Assembly: GCA_035048495.1 (NCBI GenBank)
Contig: CM068547.1
Location: 5,793,700-5,857,699 of the forward strand
DNA: 64,000 bases
Reading direction: 5' to 3'
From: Euptelea pleiosperma
Taxonomy: Eukaryota > Streptophyta > Magnoliopsida > Ranunculales > Eupteleaceae
Below are positions 51,420-63,819 of the stretch, piece by piece. Positions within the stretch are counted from its first letter, which is position 1; every line of letters begins with the position of its first letter. The notes under the pieces were generated by a model, which ran no database searches, was not told the DNA's origin, and worked only from the letters and a program-made list of their open reading frames with translations. Made by a program: the position numbers and the translations under genes.

Positions 51420-52420
51420 CTAAGCAGACTCAACCAAGACCACACTGACTTAGATCTATTAATTAATAATTGGGTTCAGAAAGATTAACCAAACCAAATT
51501 ATCGGGTTCAGGTACACGGGTACCCTTTAAGACCCATAAATATATGGTCGCAGGATATCAACATAGGATCACTATTTGTACTCCAGGTACCTTATATTCC
51601 CCAATCATGTAAAAATTTCTTCCCATTTTGCATGTGTAGGGCCCACATATCCTCCTTTTCATTGAAAAAAAAGGAAAAATCAGCATCAATTATATTGTAG
51701 AAAAAAAAAACAACCATGAACATCAGATATGCTAAAAACTAATATCAATGATTGTTAAAGCAATTTCTCCATATAAAAAAGACACTTTTTAGGCCCCATG
51801 TTTCATGGATAAGGACTTGTAAAATATTTGAATAAATCATTTTCATAATCAAGGGCAGGATATAGGATAAAAAGCTTCATATGGTCTGTCCACTTAAAAC
51901 CCATCAGGTGTCTACGCAGACCGCAACCAACCACCTTTCTTCAAACAAGACCCGGGCTACGTGTACGTGCAGAAGGACGCCGACGTGGCGATCGGACGGT
52001 CCGGGACCAATCAAGTGGCCTTTCAATACATGTCGTGTTTAATAATGCGCTTCTTCTTTTTTCTAAAGCTTAGGACACAAAAAGCGTTGGGAGCACGAGT
52101 TGATTTGTTTAATCGATACGATGTATCTTAATTACCCGGATCTCTTTGAGATCGGTTCTTTTATTCGGAAAAATATTAAATAAATGGGTTTTTTGAGAAG
52201 ATCCGATTGGCCACTTAGTACCCGAAAGTGATGGTCGGTTATTGTGCTTGGCAGGTCTCCATTGGCTTGGCTTTGGCCATGGGACATAGGACTTGAGAAG
52301 CCATGGCATGTAGTGATTGGATTTACTATGTTAGGTGAGGCATTGAAGGGGTAAATCTAGGTTAATTATGATCGATATTAAGGTAATTTGCAGTCTATTT
52401 CTATTCTTATAACCCATGGA
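51420..52420. other. Gene-free stretch
   Basis: A moderately GC-rich part at 51890-52030 (GTGTACGTGCAGAAGGACGC) contains ACGTG motifs but no exon signal. Nothing else can be named. Confidence 0.4.
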
Positions 52421-52425
52421 ACATG

Positions 52426-52677
52426 GGTGATTCTACGGGCACACATCTCATGTCGGCTGCCCCAGCCAAACCGACCTACTACATGTCGGCTCTGATGGCC
52501 AAGTCCAACAAGGCAAATTTTCTGATGATCAGCCCATCAGAGCCTGACATGTGATACACCGTGTCAGCCTGATCAACCGAAATCCGCCTGGGCAAATGCA
52601 GACTTAAAACGTGGGTGCCCAGGACATCTTGGCTTGTGGGTGCCCAGCTTAAAGACGTGGGTGCCCGTAGAATCACC
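52426..52677. mobile_element. Fold-back MITE of 252 bp
   Basis: Ends GGTGATTCTACGGGCAC and GTGCCCGTAGAATCACC are perfect inverts. The interior is GC-rich with CATGTCGGCT repeated and ACGTGGGTGCCC repeated near the right end. Confidence 0.75.
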
Positions 52678-52861
52678 GGTGGAACAACTTTAGTGTCGGG
52701 ATCGTTTTTTGGCTATTTATTCCTAAATGATCCCTACAATATCTAATATATGTTGAAGCAAAATAGAGGCATTTTTGTCATTGTAGAACTCTTTTCTGCC
52801 CGTAAAGGTAAAGCTTTAATTCTTTTGTGTGTAACTCTTAGATTAATATTCCTATTTTATT

Positions 52862-53158
52862 AGGGTATTTTGCAACACCCCTAAAAAGTGAAAGTAATTA
52901 GTAATACCCCTTCTTACTTTCAAACTTTAGTTATACCTCCTTTGACCTAGTTTAATTGTCATTTGAGTCACATTAAAACATGACATGCATCATGGGCCTG
53001 GGCCTGGTAACGCACCTACAAAAGAACCAAAATATCAAGTCAATTTTAATTTAAGTCAACGTACCACTGTCAAGTGAGGTCAAGGGAGGTAATCCAAAAG
53101 TTTAAAAGTATGAGGAGGAATTGCAATATACTTACATTTTTCAGGGGGTGTTACAAAC
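52862..53158. mobile_element. Fold-back MITE with GGGTATTT ends, copy 2
   Basis: Starts AGGGTATTTTGCAACACCCC and ends TTTTTCAGGGGGTGTTAC. Shares ACATTAAAACATGACATGCATCA-type and GTCAAGTGAGGTCAAGGGAG-type internal blocks with 25171-25493. Confidence 0.65.
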
Positions 53159-53169
53159 TTCTTCTTATT

Positions 53170-54040
53170 ATTGTATGATTCCACTTAAGAAACCTATTAA
53201 GCTGAAAATCAATCAAATCAAATGACACTAATTATCTCACTTGCGAGTTCAAAACACTTTTCGAACCCTCCCGATGGTGCGGACACGTGACCTATAGAAA
53301 CTCGTTAGTTGTTACCCACCTCGATTCAAATGCTTACGAAAACATAACACCTGTACGCGACGTGTTTTCACTATAGTGAGAGTTTAAAAAAACACTAATT
53401 CGCATAAAAAAGAAGACGAATAATTTAAAAAAAAAAAATTAAAAATCATATTGTTAGGTCATGCATGAATTAGGTAGATTTTTGGTCTAAAAGGCGACGA
53501 CACGTTGAATGGTTGGTCCCAACCCCTCCACATGTGAACATGTAGGGCACATGTAGACCATCTGATTTAAATATAACCTAAGACCGAGTAATTAACTAAG
53601 TAAATAATAATATTAAATAAAACTAACGGTCTAATTTGTATCGCAGCGGAGGGGACCGTGCGGCGCTCCGACCAAGTCCTCAGATTGACTGGTTTGTAGT
53701 CAACACGTTAACATGTGGTGACAAGTGAAAACCGAACCCGTTACGATACAAAAATAAAATCTAGCATCTGAAAATCAAATTAAACCATTTTTTTCCTGGC
53801 CTTTTCTAGGTTTTCTTAATCAAGAAGTCAGGAGAAATGTTGACTGTCGGAGCTAACCAAGTCAATTTGAAATTTGTATAGCTAATAACAAGCTAGCACA
53901 CTCCCTAATGTTCCGCTCCAAACAAATGGAAAAGTCAATCAAATCTTAATTGTATACACTTTTAAGGGTTGATTTGTCAATCTTTCTGACTAGACGGTTG
54001 AAAATAGACTCCTTCTAGAACCTTTTTCATAGAATGGTAT
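53170..54040. other. Gene-free stretch
   Basis: AT-rich DNA without exon-like frames or recognisable repeats. Confidence 0.4.
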
Positions 54041-54049
54041 ATACGAAAA

Positions 54050-54436
54050 GAGTAAGACTTTGAAGGCCGATGACAGGGTGCAATAGGAGCCACGTGGCAT
54101 ACTCTTAGAGGACTCTGACCGTATGGATGTTTGGCCAATCCCTATATTGACCTACAAACAAACAATCAGCTTGATTTGTGATTTCAAACCTTTGGATCTT
54201 TGTACATCAAATAATGGTCAACAATGCTGAAATTTACCACGGCTAAAATCAACCCATGAAAACAATTCCAATCCAACGCCTAGAAATCACTAATCGGGTT
54301 GATTTTTGGTTTGTAGGTCCAACTAATGATTGGACAAACATCCATACGGTCAGAGTCCTCTAAGAGTGTTCGACATGGCTCATATTGTGCCCTGTCATCG
54401 GCCTTGATGACAGGGCCTGTCATCAAAGATTTATTT
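54050..54436. mobile_element. MITE of the CCAAACATCCATACG family with 9-bp duplication
   Basis: 387 bp. ATACGAAAA (54041-54049) and ATACGAAAC (54437-54445) flank it. The left end GAGTAAGACTTTGAAGG is better kept than the right end. Inner arms AAACAATCAGCTTGATTTGT and AAATCACTAATCGGGTTGAT. Confidence 0.8.
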
Positions 54437-54959
54437 ATACGAAACTGCATGCAAGAGTTTGCGACTTGGTGACGTTAACGTACTAGTTAATGGGGTCCCA
54501 CTTAAGAGATATGTGTTTAATCTGATCAGCCGATCGTAACCATCTATCATACAGAACAATTTATTTTATATTTTTAATCACATGTATTTGGACGGTCAGA
54601 AAAAATACAACAAAAAACCCTATAAAAGAAACCTGTAGAACAGATGATTATAACTATCCATTTGTGACAGCATAGAAGATCTCTTTGGTGGGATCCACCC
54701 TCTTCCTTGCACTTCTACCAGTATGAGGATGGTGGACTTTCTTTAGTGTCTACATTACGGGTATCTTAGATTTCCTCTTACTTAGCCTTCTCCACGTAAA
54801 GAAGGTTGAAGTTGAATTACCTAAAACTACAATGTCCATAATACCCTTCATGTGAAAGAATCAAAAGCTCATCTTTTAAAAGGTGACAAGGAGATCTTAG
54901 TCATTTGGGAAGGGTCCTAACCAGTTTACAAATTTTATTCAGGAATTTTACTATGAGAT

Positions 54960-55145
54960 GAGATGAGATGAGATAATTTAGTCAAAAAAAAAAATCAAAT
55001 CCCATGGCTAGAAATCACACCAATCGGGCTGATTGTTGGTGTGTAGGTTCATCAAGTGGTGGACCAATCATTCATGGGTCAGTGAAAACAGAAAGTGTGC
55101 CAGGTGGCGTATTCCTATGCGTTCCACATGGAAGATGTTCTACAG
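54960..55145. repeat. Partial copy of the CCAAACATCCATA family
   Basis: AATCACACCAATCGGGCTGA, then GGTGTGTAGGTTCATCAAGT and AGTGTGCCAGGTGGCGTAT. Right half only, preceded by a GAGAT tetramer run at about 54957-54973. Confidence 0.5.
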
Positions 55146-55432
55146 AGTAAATTTTTTTTCCGTGACTTGAGTAATCTTTCATTATGTGGAGGCTTCTTTT
55201 GTCACTTCATAATTTAGTGGCAGGTACAGTAATTTTTCCAAGCTTTCGAAACTTCCAAGCAGTTTAACTATAAGGCCCACTTTAAAGCCGAGCCGACAAA
55301 AACTAACGAGCAGGAACACAGTAACAGCGTCAACGAACAGTAACGGAAGGCACAATCTGTTGAACCGTTCCTGGTCGTCAACTACCAATACCGTTAAAGT
55401 CAGTTTACGACAGTGAATCTTCCGAATGCGAC

Positions 55433-55768
55433 GAGTAGACCTTTGATGACGGACCACAAAATGAGCCACGTGGCCAACCTTTAGAGACCAATGACCATAT
55501 GGATGTTTTCCCCATCCCTAGGTGAACCTACATACCAAAAATCAGCCTGATTAGTGATATCTAAACTTTTGATCTGACTGCTCGAAATCCCACGGTGAAA
55601 ACTAACCATGAAAAAGTACTCCAATTCGAATGGTTAGAAGTCACTAATCAGACTTATTTTTGGTACATAAGTCCACCTAGGTATGGTCCAAACATCCATA
55701 CAGTTAATGTTGTGCCACGTGGCTCATACTATGGTCCGTCATCCACGATGGTCATCAGAAATCTACTC
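55433..55768. mobile_element. MITE of the CCAAACATCCATACG family with 9-bp duplication
   Basis: 336 bp, ends GAGTAGACCTTTGATGACGG and CATCAGAAATCTACTC. GAATGCGAC (55424-55432) and CAATGCGAC (55769-55777) flank it, eight of nine bases identical. Confidence 0.82.
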
Positions 55769-55799
55769 CAATGCGACAAATTTGCCGTTAGGAAATTAA

Positions 55800-57450
55800 A
55801 CGGCAAACTGCCAAAATCTCATCAAATACCTGAAAAGTTCTCATTTACCAAACTACCCTCATTCAAATAAAAATTGCCAAACCCTATCCTTTTTCTTTTC
55901 TCTCTTTTTCGTTTTCAAATGGTTTCGAAATTTCTCTATAAAAATTCAAAAAGATTTCTAGGTCAAGCAGTGAGCAGTGGTTGCCTCGTGAAGGCATCTA
56001 TTTGTAGAGGGAGAATCCTAAGACAGGGATTATTTATTAGGTCACAGAAATATGCAAAATTTTGAAAAAAAATTCTGACGGTGGCCGCATGGGCAATTCC
56101 TTCATTTTGGCCACGTTCAAAGAACTTAAAGGGAGGGGACCCTTATTTTCTAAAATAAGTAAACAAAAACAATAAATGACCAAAATGTAATTATTTCTTC
56201 ATTAATGATGTACAGTAATTTTACATATTTTATTAAATACCTAAACTACCCTTCAATTTCTGTACTCGTGGATGCGCATATCTTACATGTGTGCGGGAAA
56301 GAAAAAGATTATATGTAATTTACTCTAATTATTTCCTAATATTACTATAATTAGCATTTCGGAATTGATTCTTAAAATTCATGGGATATGTGTCGAAAAA
56401 ATTCGAAAGAAACCCAATTAAGCAACGCACATCCTCAAATAGTGTCGGTTAGGTATGTAATGTATCCCGCACGATTAATCAGATAATGCGTCTAGAACCG
56501 TTGACTTGTATAAAGAGTCGGTGCCGATGAAATTTAGCAAATTGTGGGATCATCACGAATCTACCAATGATATTCGAGAGAAAAAACCAAAATCGAAAAA
56601 ATTTGTTTTTGAGACAGATGTTGCACTCTAAGAAAGATATACACCGTAACGCTTCGAACAGTAATTACTACAATAATTATGATGGTGACGACAGTTGTTG
56701 ATCTTCGTGTTACGGCGTGGAGCACCGTCAATTTTGGCTAAGGATTTTACCGTAAGAGTAATTCTTGACAGTGCAAACAGAGGACTTTCCAAGAGGTTAC
56801 CCATGCAAATATATGTTAATCCCCGCAAGTCTTAATTAGTCAGCCTCTCCAAATATACCAAAAATTCATTATATCACGCAATTTGAAGATGGAAAGGCAT
56901 ACAACCGCCTTCCGAAAAAAGCTTACCAAATTGAACAATGCGGTTTCGATATTATTGCGACACCCCTATAAACTATGGTCACACCTTTACAGTTGTCCAA
57001 TAATAAAATGACATCGGGTAGCTTCCTCAACTTGCAATTGAAATTGTCCTTAGTTTCTCGGAAAAAGTCTCAATTTTTTTCTGTATGCTCCCTGAATTGG
57101 CAAATCACCCAAGTCTCGTTGCAACACATGTTCTATACACCCGACATGAAAACGACTATCTCCTAATTCTATATTCGGATCCCGACTTATAAGCGTACTC
57201 TGTATTTGATGCAATGCAAGCTATAAGCTCGTATATTCGAAAGAATATAAAATGGTTTCACTAATAAATTATGACCGTCTCGGCTTTTTTCGCATTTTCC
57301 TATTACTAAAATCAAATTTATATAGAAAAATAAGCGCTAATGACTCAACAAAGTTTATTTTAAATTCAGTGAGGGGTATGAAAGGATATAATTACCATTT
57401 TATAAATATACAAGGTTATTTTGGTCATTGGAAGTTTGAGTATTTTTTTT
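55800..57450. other. Gene-free AT-rich stretch
   Basis: No exons recognised. Some short frames (for example 55874-56065 and 56975-57166) have no motifs. A CAACAGTTGTTG-like patch and a GATGGTGACGACAG patch near 56680 are not informative. Confidence 0.4.
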
Positions 57451-57534
57451 AACCTGTGGTAAATTGGTAATTTTTGAACGTTTTAACGGCAGGGATACCC
57501 TGAATAGCAAAAGTTCCAAATCTCTATGTTCTCC

Positions 57535-57745
57535 TTCTCCATCTATAAATAACTCTCTTAGTCCGTTGCCATTCTTTCCCTCTCCCTCTACCGCTTCTCT
57601 GTCTCTCTCTCTCTCTGTTTTTTTCCTCTCTCTCTCTCATTTCTCTTCCAAGCTTTCCGAGCTCTTTTTCTTTCTCAATCGCGTGGTGAATAGGAGGCGT
57701 TTTCGAAGCGAGATAGCTCAGAACGACAAGGAATCGGTTAGCTCC
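57535..57745 (+). promoter_or_regulatory. Candidate promoter and CT-rich 5' leader of an unseen plus-strand transcript
   Basis: ATCTATAAATAACTC at about 57540 looks like a TATA box. It is followed at the usual distance by CT-rich leader sequence (TCTCTCTCTCTCT, about 57600-57640), then CGCGTGGTGAATAGGAGGCG and GACAAGGAATCG|GTTAGC, a possible splice donor at 57736. No coding exon follows that I can recognise within the window. It could be a first non-coding exon, a long non-coding RNA or an old promoter copy. Confidence 0.4.
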
Positions 57746-57749
57746 TCCT

Positions 57750-58810
57750 CATTTGCTTCGATTTGTTGTTACTTTATTAGCTTTTGCATTATATATAGAT
57801 TCCTCTGTTCTTCTGTTCTTCTCTGAAATCTTTAGAGTTCTTGAGGTTTCGTGCAAGGAAATACTGTTTTTTGTACTTCAATCGGATGCATATGCGCCTA
57901 TTTATCTAACTGTGTTTCGAAAATTTCGATTAAAAACTGAGATTCAACGTAATGGATCTGGTTTTCTTCTTGAATACAAAGATTGCCATTTTCGAAGATC
58001 ATGTTAACGTTTTCATGATTGAAATATGGTTGGAAGAAGAGAGCGACTTAGTTCTTATATCCAGACGAGATTTTTCTCTAACGTACGCTACTTAATCGGA
58101 GAAATACTGAGAAGAGGTTCCTGGAATTCTCAGCTCCGTTTAACCGCCATAGTTCGTATTTTTTTACCTTTTCTATTGCGGCGCATGTTAGCAAAAATGC
58201 TGCACCATTAAGTTTAGTCGACGTCCCCTGAAAACGATGTTGTTATCCTGAGGAAAACATCCTCTTTAGAGTTATTACCGTCAGATCATCCTCGGGTCTC
58301 GTGTATTGTGTGTAACGAAGACCATCCAACGTTGTCGACCTACGGAGAACATTGTCCTCAGATGACGACTATTCACCGTAAACTAAAACGGTTGGTGTTC
58401 GTTGTTCCCTTTCCGAGGGAACATTCAATGAGTAAAACAAAACGACCAATACAATGACCAGAATACCCTTACGTTACTTAGTTCAATATTTGATGCGTGC
58501 GGGGTATCACAGGCATAATGTAATAAAGTCTTATTTATTATTTTTTTTCATTTTTAATGCATTTTCTCAATTTCTTCGACTTTCGTATTTCGTATGCAGT
58601 CCTTTTCTGTGATTTTGTTTTCAAAGAAAATAAGATTTAAGTGTAAAAACCGTAGTTGGCCCACAAACACGCTGCTAAATGACATTCAGCCAAGTGGCCC
58701 ACGGATCAGCTGTCCAGATCAATAATTAGGTGGGCCATGTGTGTGTTAAATGGGTTGGTCCATGGACAATCCATCCATTTTTTCCTCCTCAAAGTTTAGG
58801 CTGTTACAGG
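57750..58810. other. Gene-free stretch after the candidate promoter
   Basis: Less AT-rich than its surroundings, with many CG dinucleotides at 58000-58420, but no convincing protein-coding frame. It may belong to the transcript suggested at 57535. Confidence 0.35.
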
Positions 58811-58819
58811 TAATTTTAA

Positions 58820-59036
58820 GGCCTGTTTGGAAAGCTCACGTTTTCGGTGCTTAACCTGGTTCAGAGAGGGAAGAACCCGTTCCATGTTGCAATACCTTTT
58901 CAAAAAGCCGACTCTTATCCTATTAATAGCAAAATCTCAAAAGCAGAGGCCGTAAAAGGGTCTCATACAGTTACCAAACACAGCCCAGAAGGACTGGACC
59001 TAAATTGGCCCCATTTTTCAGGTTTCCAAACAGAGT
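58820..59036. mobile_element. MITE with GGCCTGTTTGGAAA ends
   Basis: Ends GGCCTGTTTGGAAAGCTCAC and CAGGTTTCCAAACAGAG pair imperfectly. A related but more decayed copy is at about 592-760. Immediately followed by another MITE. Confidence 0.55.
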
Positions 59037-59040
59037 TTTA

Positions 59041-59361
59041 GGCTGCGTTTGGGATTGCAGTATCCCGGGCTTATAACTTTTTGCTATAAGATGATTTTGT
59101 TATTTAGAAAAATTATTTTAAGTTTAGAAGGGTTGTTTCTTCATTTAAAAAAATAATAAAAGATTAGAAAAATAATTAAAACGTTTATAAAGTTTCACTT
59201 AAGTTTTGAAACTGCTGTCCATAAAAACTATTAAGTTAATAAAACTGCTTCCCCTTTTAATACATGGAAAAATTTATATTTCTGACCTATTTTAAACTGC
59301 CAGATCTAGAAAGTAAAAAAAACATCTTTTTACCTTATTTTTCACAATACCAAATGCAGCC
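59041..59361. mobile_element. Tourist-like MITE
   Basis: 321 bp, ends GGCTGCGTTTGGGATTGCAG and CAATACCAAATGCAGCC, flanked by TTA on both sides (59038-59040, 59362-59364). AT-rich interior without coding capacity. Confidence 0.75.
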
Positions 59362-59382
59362 TTAATTTACCCCGGACTGATC

Positions 59383-59706
59383 GAATGACTCACGGTATTC
59401 TTACTAATAGATTACTAATGGACGTGGGACCCACATGCATTATCATCCTCACCAAAAATCAGTGATTTTTAAAACTTTTAACCCTACTAAATATGGCCTT
59501 AAATTTAACGGTGCAGATGGATGGTCTAAAAAATTTCAATTTGTAATCCACTTTTCACAAGGCTGCAAATGTGATAAAGGGTTGATTTTTTGTGAGGTTG
59601 ATATCCATGTTGAGAAGAATATAAGCGCAAAAAAGCTAGCAATTAACTTATCTGCATGTGCGACACATGTCCGTTAATCAATTAGTAAGAATCGCGTGAG
59701 TCATTC
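59383..59706. mobile_element. Fold-back MITE with GAATGACTCACG ends
   Basis: Left GAATGACTCACGGTATTCTT and right AAGAATCGCGTGAGTCATTC are inverted with two mismatches over 22 bp; the next bases (ACTAAT, ATTAGT) also pair. Interior includes CACCAAAAATCAGTGATTTT, as in the element at 8768. Confidence 0.72.
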
Positions 59707-59709
59707 TAT

Positions 59710-60390
59710 CCCTATAATTTAATATTCCTTAAAATGGTCCCTTTTTAAGACCGACTACCAACTAAAAAAGTATTCTGTTTTAATTTTAATAATTTAGTTT
59801 ATATTACCTTTCTTGGTAGTTTCCTCACCATTTCCTTTTTTTTTTTTCTTTTTTTTTTTCTCGTCTGAAGTGCGTGTAAAGCGTGTGTGGATGTGGCGTC
59901 CATACAAAAGCTTCGGGGTCGGAGTTCTGGATGACTATCTCTTTCAGTTACACGTAGCATTTGCTGAGTGACCAATTATTTCTTAGCCTTTCATTTTTTT
60001 TATCCCCTTCGTGGTCTATTTCTAGGTTTAAAGAGGATAAATTAATTCAAAAGCTCCTTGGTGTACGTACGCGTGTCCTGTTTACACGTACTAGGCGCTT
60101 CCCGTGTTATTTGTCCAGTTGTGGGAGCATAACTTGTTGCTGTGTAATGTGGACTTTTGGTGGTCTGTGTTCCAACTCTTTAGAATGTCTAGTTTCTGGA
60201 TGGAAAGTTCAGACGTTCTTTTTCTTTTCCTTTTTTATCCAATACGTTCGTGAACTCTGATTGGGCTAGTTTGTACCTCCACACACTGGTAGGCCAAGGT
60301 ACACTTTGGCTCACTTGTGTTGACTCCCTCTGCAGCCAAATTGGATCACCGCTTCTTTTCTTTCTTTCCTTTTCTGGGTCTCTCTTTTCT
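59710..60390. other. Gene-free stretch
   Basis: T-rich and CT-rich runs around 59830-59865 and 60215-60240. The 99-codon frame at 59961-60260 shows only Leu/Ser/Phe-rich composition. Confidence 0.4.
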
Positions 60391-60394
60391 AACC

Positions 60395-60650
60395 CTAGGT
60401 GGACTTATAGTCCATAAGTTAGCCTGATTAGTGAATTCTGTGGATTGGTGTCGTTTTCATGGGTTGATTTTTGACCATGGACTTCGAGTATTATTTCAGG
60501 TACTCAGATCCAAAGGCTAGAAATCACCAATGAGGCTGATGTTTGGTATGTATGTCTACCTAGGGATGGGCCAAATACTCATACAGCCAGTAGTCTATAA
60601 AAGCCTGCCACGTGGCTCATACTGACGTACATCAGTAAAGTTTTGTTCTT
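60395..60650. mobile_element. Member of the CCAAACATCCATACG family
   Basis: Arms AAGTTAGCCTGATTAGTGAA and AGAAATCACCAATGAGGCTG, end block GGGATGGGCCAAATACTCAT, GCCACGTGGCTCATACTGAC and TCAGTAAAGTTTTGTTC. Confidence 0.6.
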
Positions 60651-60799
60651 GGATGTTAACTATCATTTACTCTAAAAGCTTAAGATGTTAGAAGGAGGCG
60701 TAACAATGTATATCAAATGGTCTACAGGTCTAACATAGGCGAAGTGATGGCCACACAACCAAATAACACGCCCCCTTAATACTTTGCTGAGATTCCAAC

Positions 60800-62240
60800 C
60801 TACAACCACAACAACCACTTAAGCTTTTAGAGGAAAGTGGTTGTCAACATTAGGGGCCGGAGGACATCACCTAAAAATAAAGTACAAAAATGGATCAAAT
60901 TTTACCTTGAATTCCCTCGAGGATCTGTATGGTTATCATGAATAAGTTTTCTAGAAATGACTTTTGCATATTAGGCTCTGTATGGTTGCCGTGATTAAGT
61001 TTTCTAGAAATGATTTTTGCATATAAATGTTATAAAACTTTTTTCATGTCAACACTTTCTGACATACAAATTCTTTTTCCGTCAACACTTGTAGAGGCAA
61101 TTTTTGAAAATTTAGGCAAAATGTGTTCTACTTGCAAGGTTTTCTGTTTTTTTTGTTTGTTTTGGTGTTATAATGGAAAAAAATGTAATGGGTTAGGGTG
61201 ATACTGTTATAACAGCTGTTATATTTGCCTAGGGTCCAGATCTTTACTGGTCTTCATGATCTTGTGGTGAAGGAGTGTCAATGGGTCGGATTGCTCTGAT
61301 AACCCGATCTGATTTGATAATATCGAGTCTGGACCTAGGAATCGTGATCCAATAAGCTATCAAATTGGTTCCTGATCTACCCATTGAATATGAACGCTTC
61401 CTTCATCAATCAAGAGCACGAGTAAAACTAATTGTAGAAACTGATCCTCTCTTCTTTACTGAATTCTTATTAGTGTTTCTCTCTTTTGTGCATGATGCTC
61501 TCTGCATGCCTTCTACTGAATTTTGCAGACTCACAACAATGATTAAATGGCCTTCGCTTCAACAATTTAGAGATACAAAAACATTAAATCCTCATCACCA
61601 AGTGCAAAACTCAAATTTCATGCCTGAAATGCCCTTCTTATTCTGGTCATGTATTTGTTCATGTCTAAAATGCCATACTTTGTTCATATACGTGGTGCAT
61701 GTTTGTAGGGTTTTTTTTTGGAAGAAGTGTCAAAATAGAAAACTTTCAGCCCAAAGGGCAGTTTGGGAAGATTAGTTTAGAGGGGCAAATTTGAAAATTG
61801 TGATAACTCTTAAGGTACAGTTTGGAGAAAAAAAAATGATGTTGAAAAAGTCAGATTTGCCCATGGGATTTTATGAAATGAGGGTAAAAAAAAGAGCCTA
61901 GTTGAGCAATTGCCTCAATAGTATAGATTTTCATTCCTGAAATACCCTTGCAGTTTTTGTATTCCTTTATGCCAGAAGCGCTATTGTTACTTTGTTCATG
62001 TCTATTTTTTATGCTATAAATGACATTACTGTCTAGTCATGTATATTTTCGTCCTAAAATGCCCATGATACAAACTTGTAACGTATCCTTTTGTTTCCCA
62101 AATAATCCTGGTCAATGGAGGTCAAAATTTAGGTATGACTAGTCAAAATTCATCAACTAGTCAAAATTGAAAAACCACAATTAAATTTAAGGCAAAATTA
62201 ACAAAGTTCGTCAAATAGTAAAAAAAATTTACCCTACATA
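60800..62240. other. Gene-free stretch
   Basis: A phrase GTTTTCTAGAAATGA is repeated at about 60946 and 61000. A fragment of the CGTTATAACGG repeat is at 61165-61225. The 136-codon frame at 61365-61775 has no recognised motif, and A/T-rich imperfect repeats (CTGAAATGCCC, CCTAAAATGCCC) follow. Confidence 0.4.
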
Positions 62241-62248
62241 CCACACAC

Positions 62249-62523
62249 AAGTAAAACTTTGATGACAGCGGGCTATCAGCGAAGTCACTGATTCTCGACA
62301 AGTACCCAAGTGCTTTTTGCCACATACCCAAGTGTTTTTTAAATTTTTTTATTACAAAAGCGAAAAAGACATACCCCAGTGATTTTACCCCCAGTAATTT
62401 TTAAGTTTCTTAAAAAATTTATTACAAAAGCAAAAAACTGGCAAAAAGTACTCGGGTACATGCTGAGAATTCATTGGTAGTCAGCGGCTTCATTAACAGC
62501 CCACTGTCATCAAAGTTTTACTC
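62249..62523. mobile_element. MITE (GTAAAACTTTGATGACAG type) with 9-bp duplication
   Basis: 275 bp, ends AAGTAAAACTTTGATGACAG and TGTCATCAAAGTTTTACTC. ACCACACAC (62240-62248) and TCCACACAC (62524-62532) flank it. The interior repeats CAAGTGCTTTTTGCCA-like and ATTTATTACAAAAGC-like blocks. Closest to the copy at 47790. Confidence 0.82.
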
Positions 62524-62529
62524 TCCACA

Positions 62530-63810
62530 CACACAAACGTTTTTTTAACTGGCGGTAATGAAAATTTTATTAAAAGAAATAGAATTTTTTTTTGATTAAT
62601 AAAGGCATTATGGCATTATTTTATTAAAAGAAATGGAAATTAGATTAGAGAGAAAAATAGAGGAGGGCTGCATCACCATAAAGATAGACATCCCAACTAG
62701 GTCGGCATCCCCATCTTCATCAATCATTTGCACAATTCACCGAGGACCCATCAAGGGTTAGCAAATCAAAAGTAAGTCCGGCGTGGGTCCTCAATAGCAG
62801 ACAGAAACTCGGGCCTCGAGTCCCACCATTGGACACACACAAAATGATTTTTACTAAATGATTTGCATGATTTTTATGTACTTTCAATCTACCAAAGGTT
62901 TCTCATTTCAATCATATCAAGTTTAATATGAAATCAACATGGAGAGTTTTGGTACACTCGTTAGGATTGGGTGATATCCTTAACCGACAGTCAAAGGTGG
63001 TGAGAGTAAGTTAAAGTACGGGAGGGGGAGCTGCATATCCTAGCTAGTAATTCAGTTGAATGGAGTGAGGTGGCAGTTAGAGCAAGGCCAAATACTGTAA
63101 CACTCAGTTTATTATAGTTAAGTTGGTTGTGGCTGTTGAACCCTAGCTCACGTCGGTATCAGCTGAATCAGCTGATAGGAACCCTCTACTTAGACCATCT
63201 TCCAATTCGCCATGTAATGTTGAGTCATCAACTCTAATCTCTATTACTTTTTTAATTTCCACTTTTGTTTTCTTCCTGTTTTCCCCACTTATTCTAAGTT
63301 TTCGTTTTCAGTACGACTTCTTGTTAACTAATTGTTCATTAGAGCCATACTATATGATTTTCGGGCGCACAAGTATCGCAACGGCCTTGGCCTCGTAATA
63401 GAATCGAAGAGCCGACATAGGAGATTTTTTTTTTTTTGGAGAATTGTTATAGCTTTTGAAATTACGCGTGCAAATTGACGAGCGAAAATCTTTCTTGTAT
63501 TTTTTTTAAATTCATCGGTATAAATGCAACATGATTGCCTTTTAAAATAAAAAAAAAAAAAAAAAAGGTGTTCCAAGTTTTATGTTTTAATGGAATCCTA
63601 ACATGGGTTCTGCTTAGCTGAGCTCATAGGGGAAAAATGCAACATGATTCAAATGATTGTTACCATACGATCAGTCACATTTTCTTTTTCGATGGTACAT
63701 GATCAATCGCATCTTTTTGAAGGTGGGTCCAACCCACTCACATGCATCAAGTGTAGAGCATGGGGGTCAATTCGGAAAATCAAGCTATTTTTGAACGATG
63801 CATGAAGTGC
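62530..63810. other. Gene-free right end of the window
   Basis: Includes T and A homopolymers at 63427-63438 and 63549-63566. No exon or known repeat is evident before the GATCGG-type repeat at 63820. Confidence 0.4.
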
Positions 63811-63819
63811 CCTGTCGAC

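Noticed and set aside
57464..57826. 120-codon frame over the CT-rich leader
   Set aside because: Composed mainly of Ser/Leu/Phe from CT runs; more likely an untranslated leader.
61365..61775. 136-codon plus-strand frame
   Set aside because: No recognised domain, transmembrane logic or splice context; surrounding DNA is AT-rich repeat-like.
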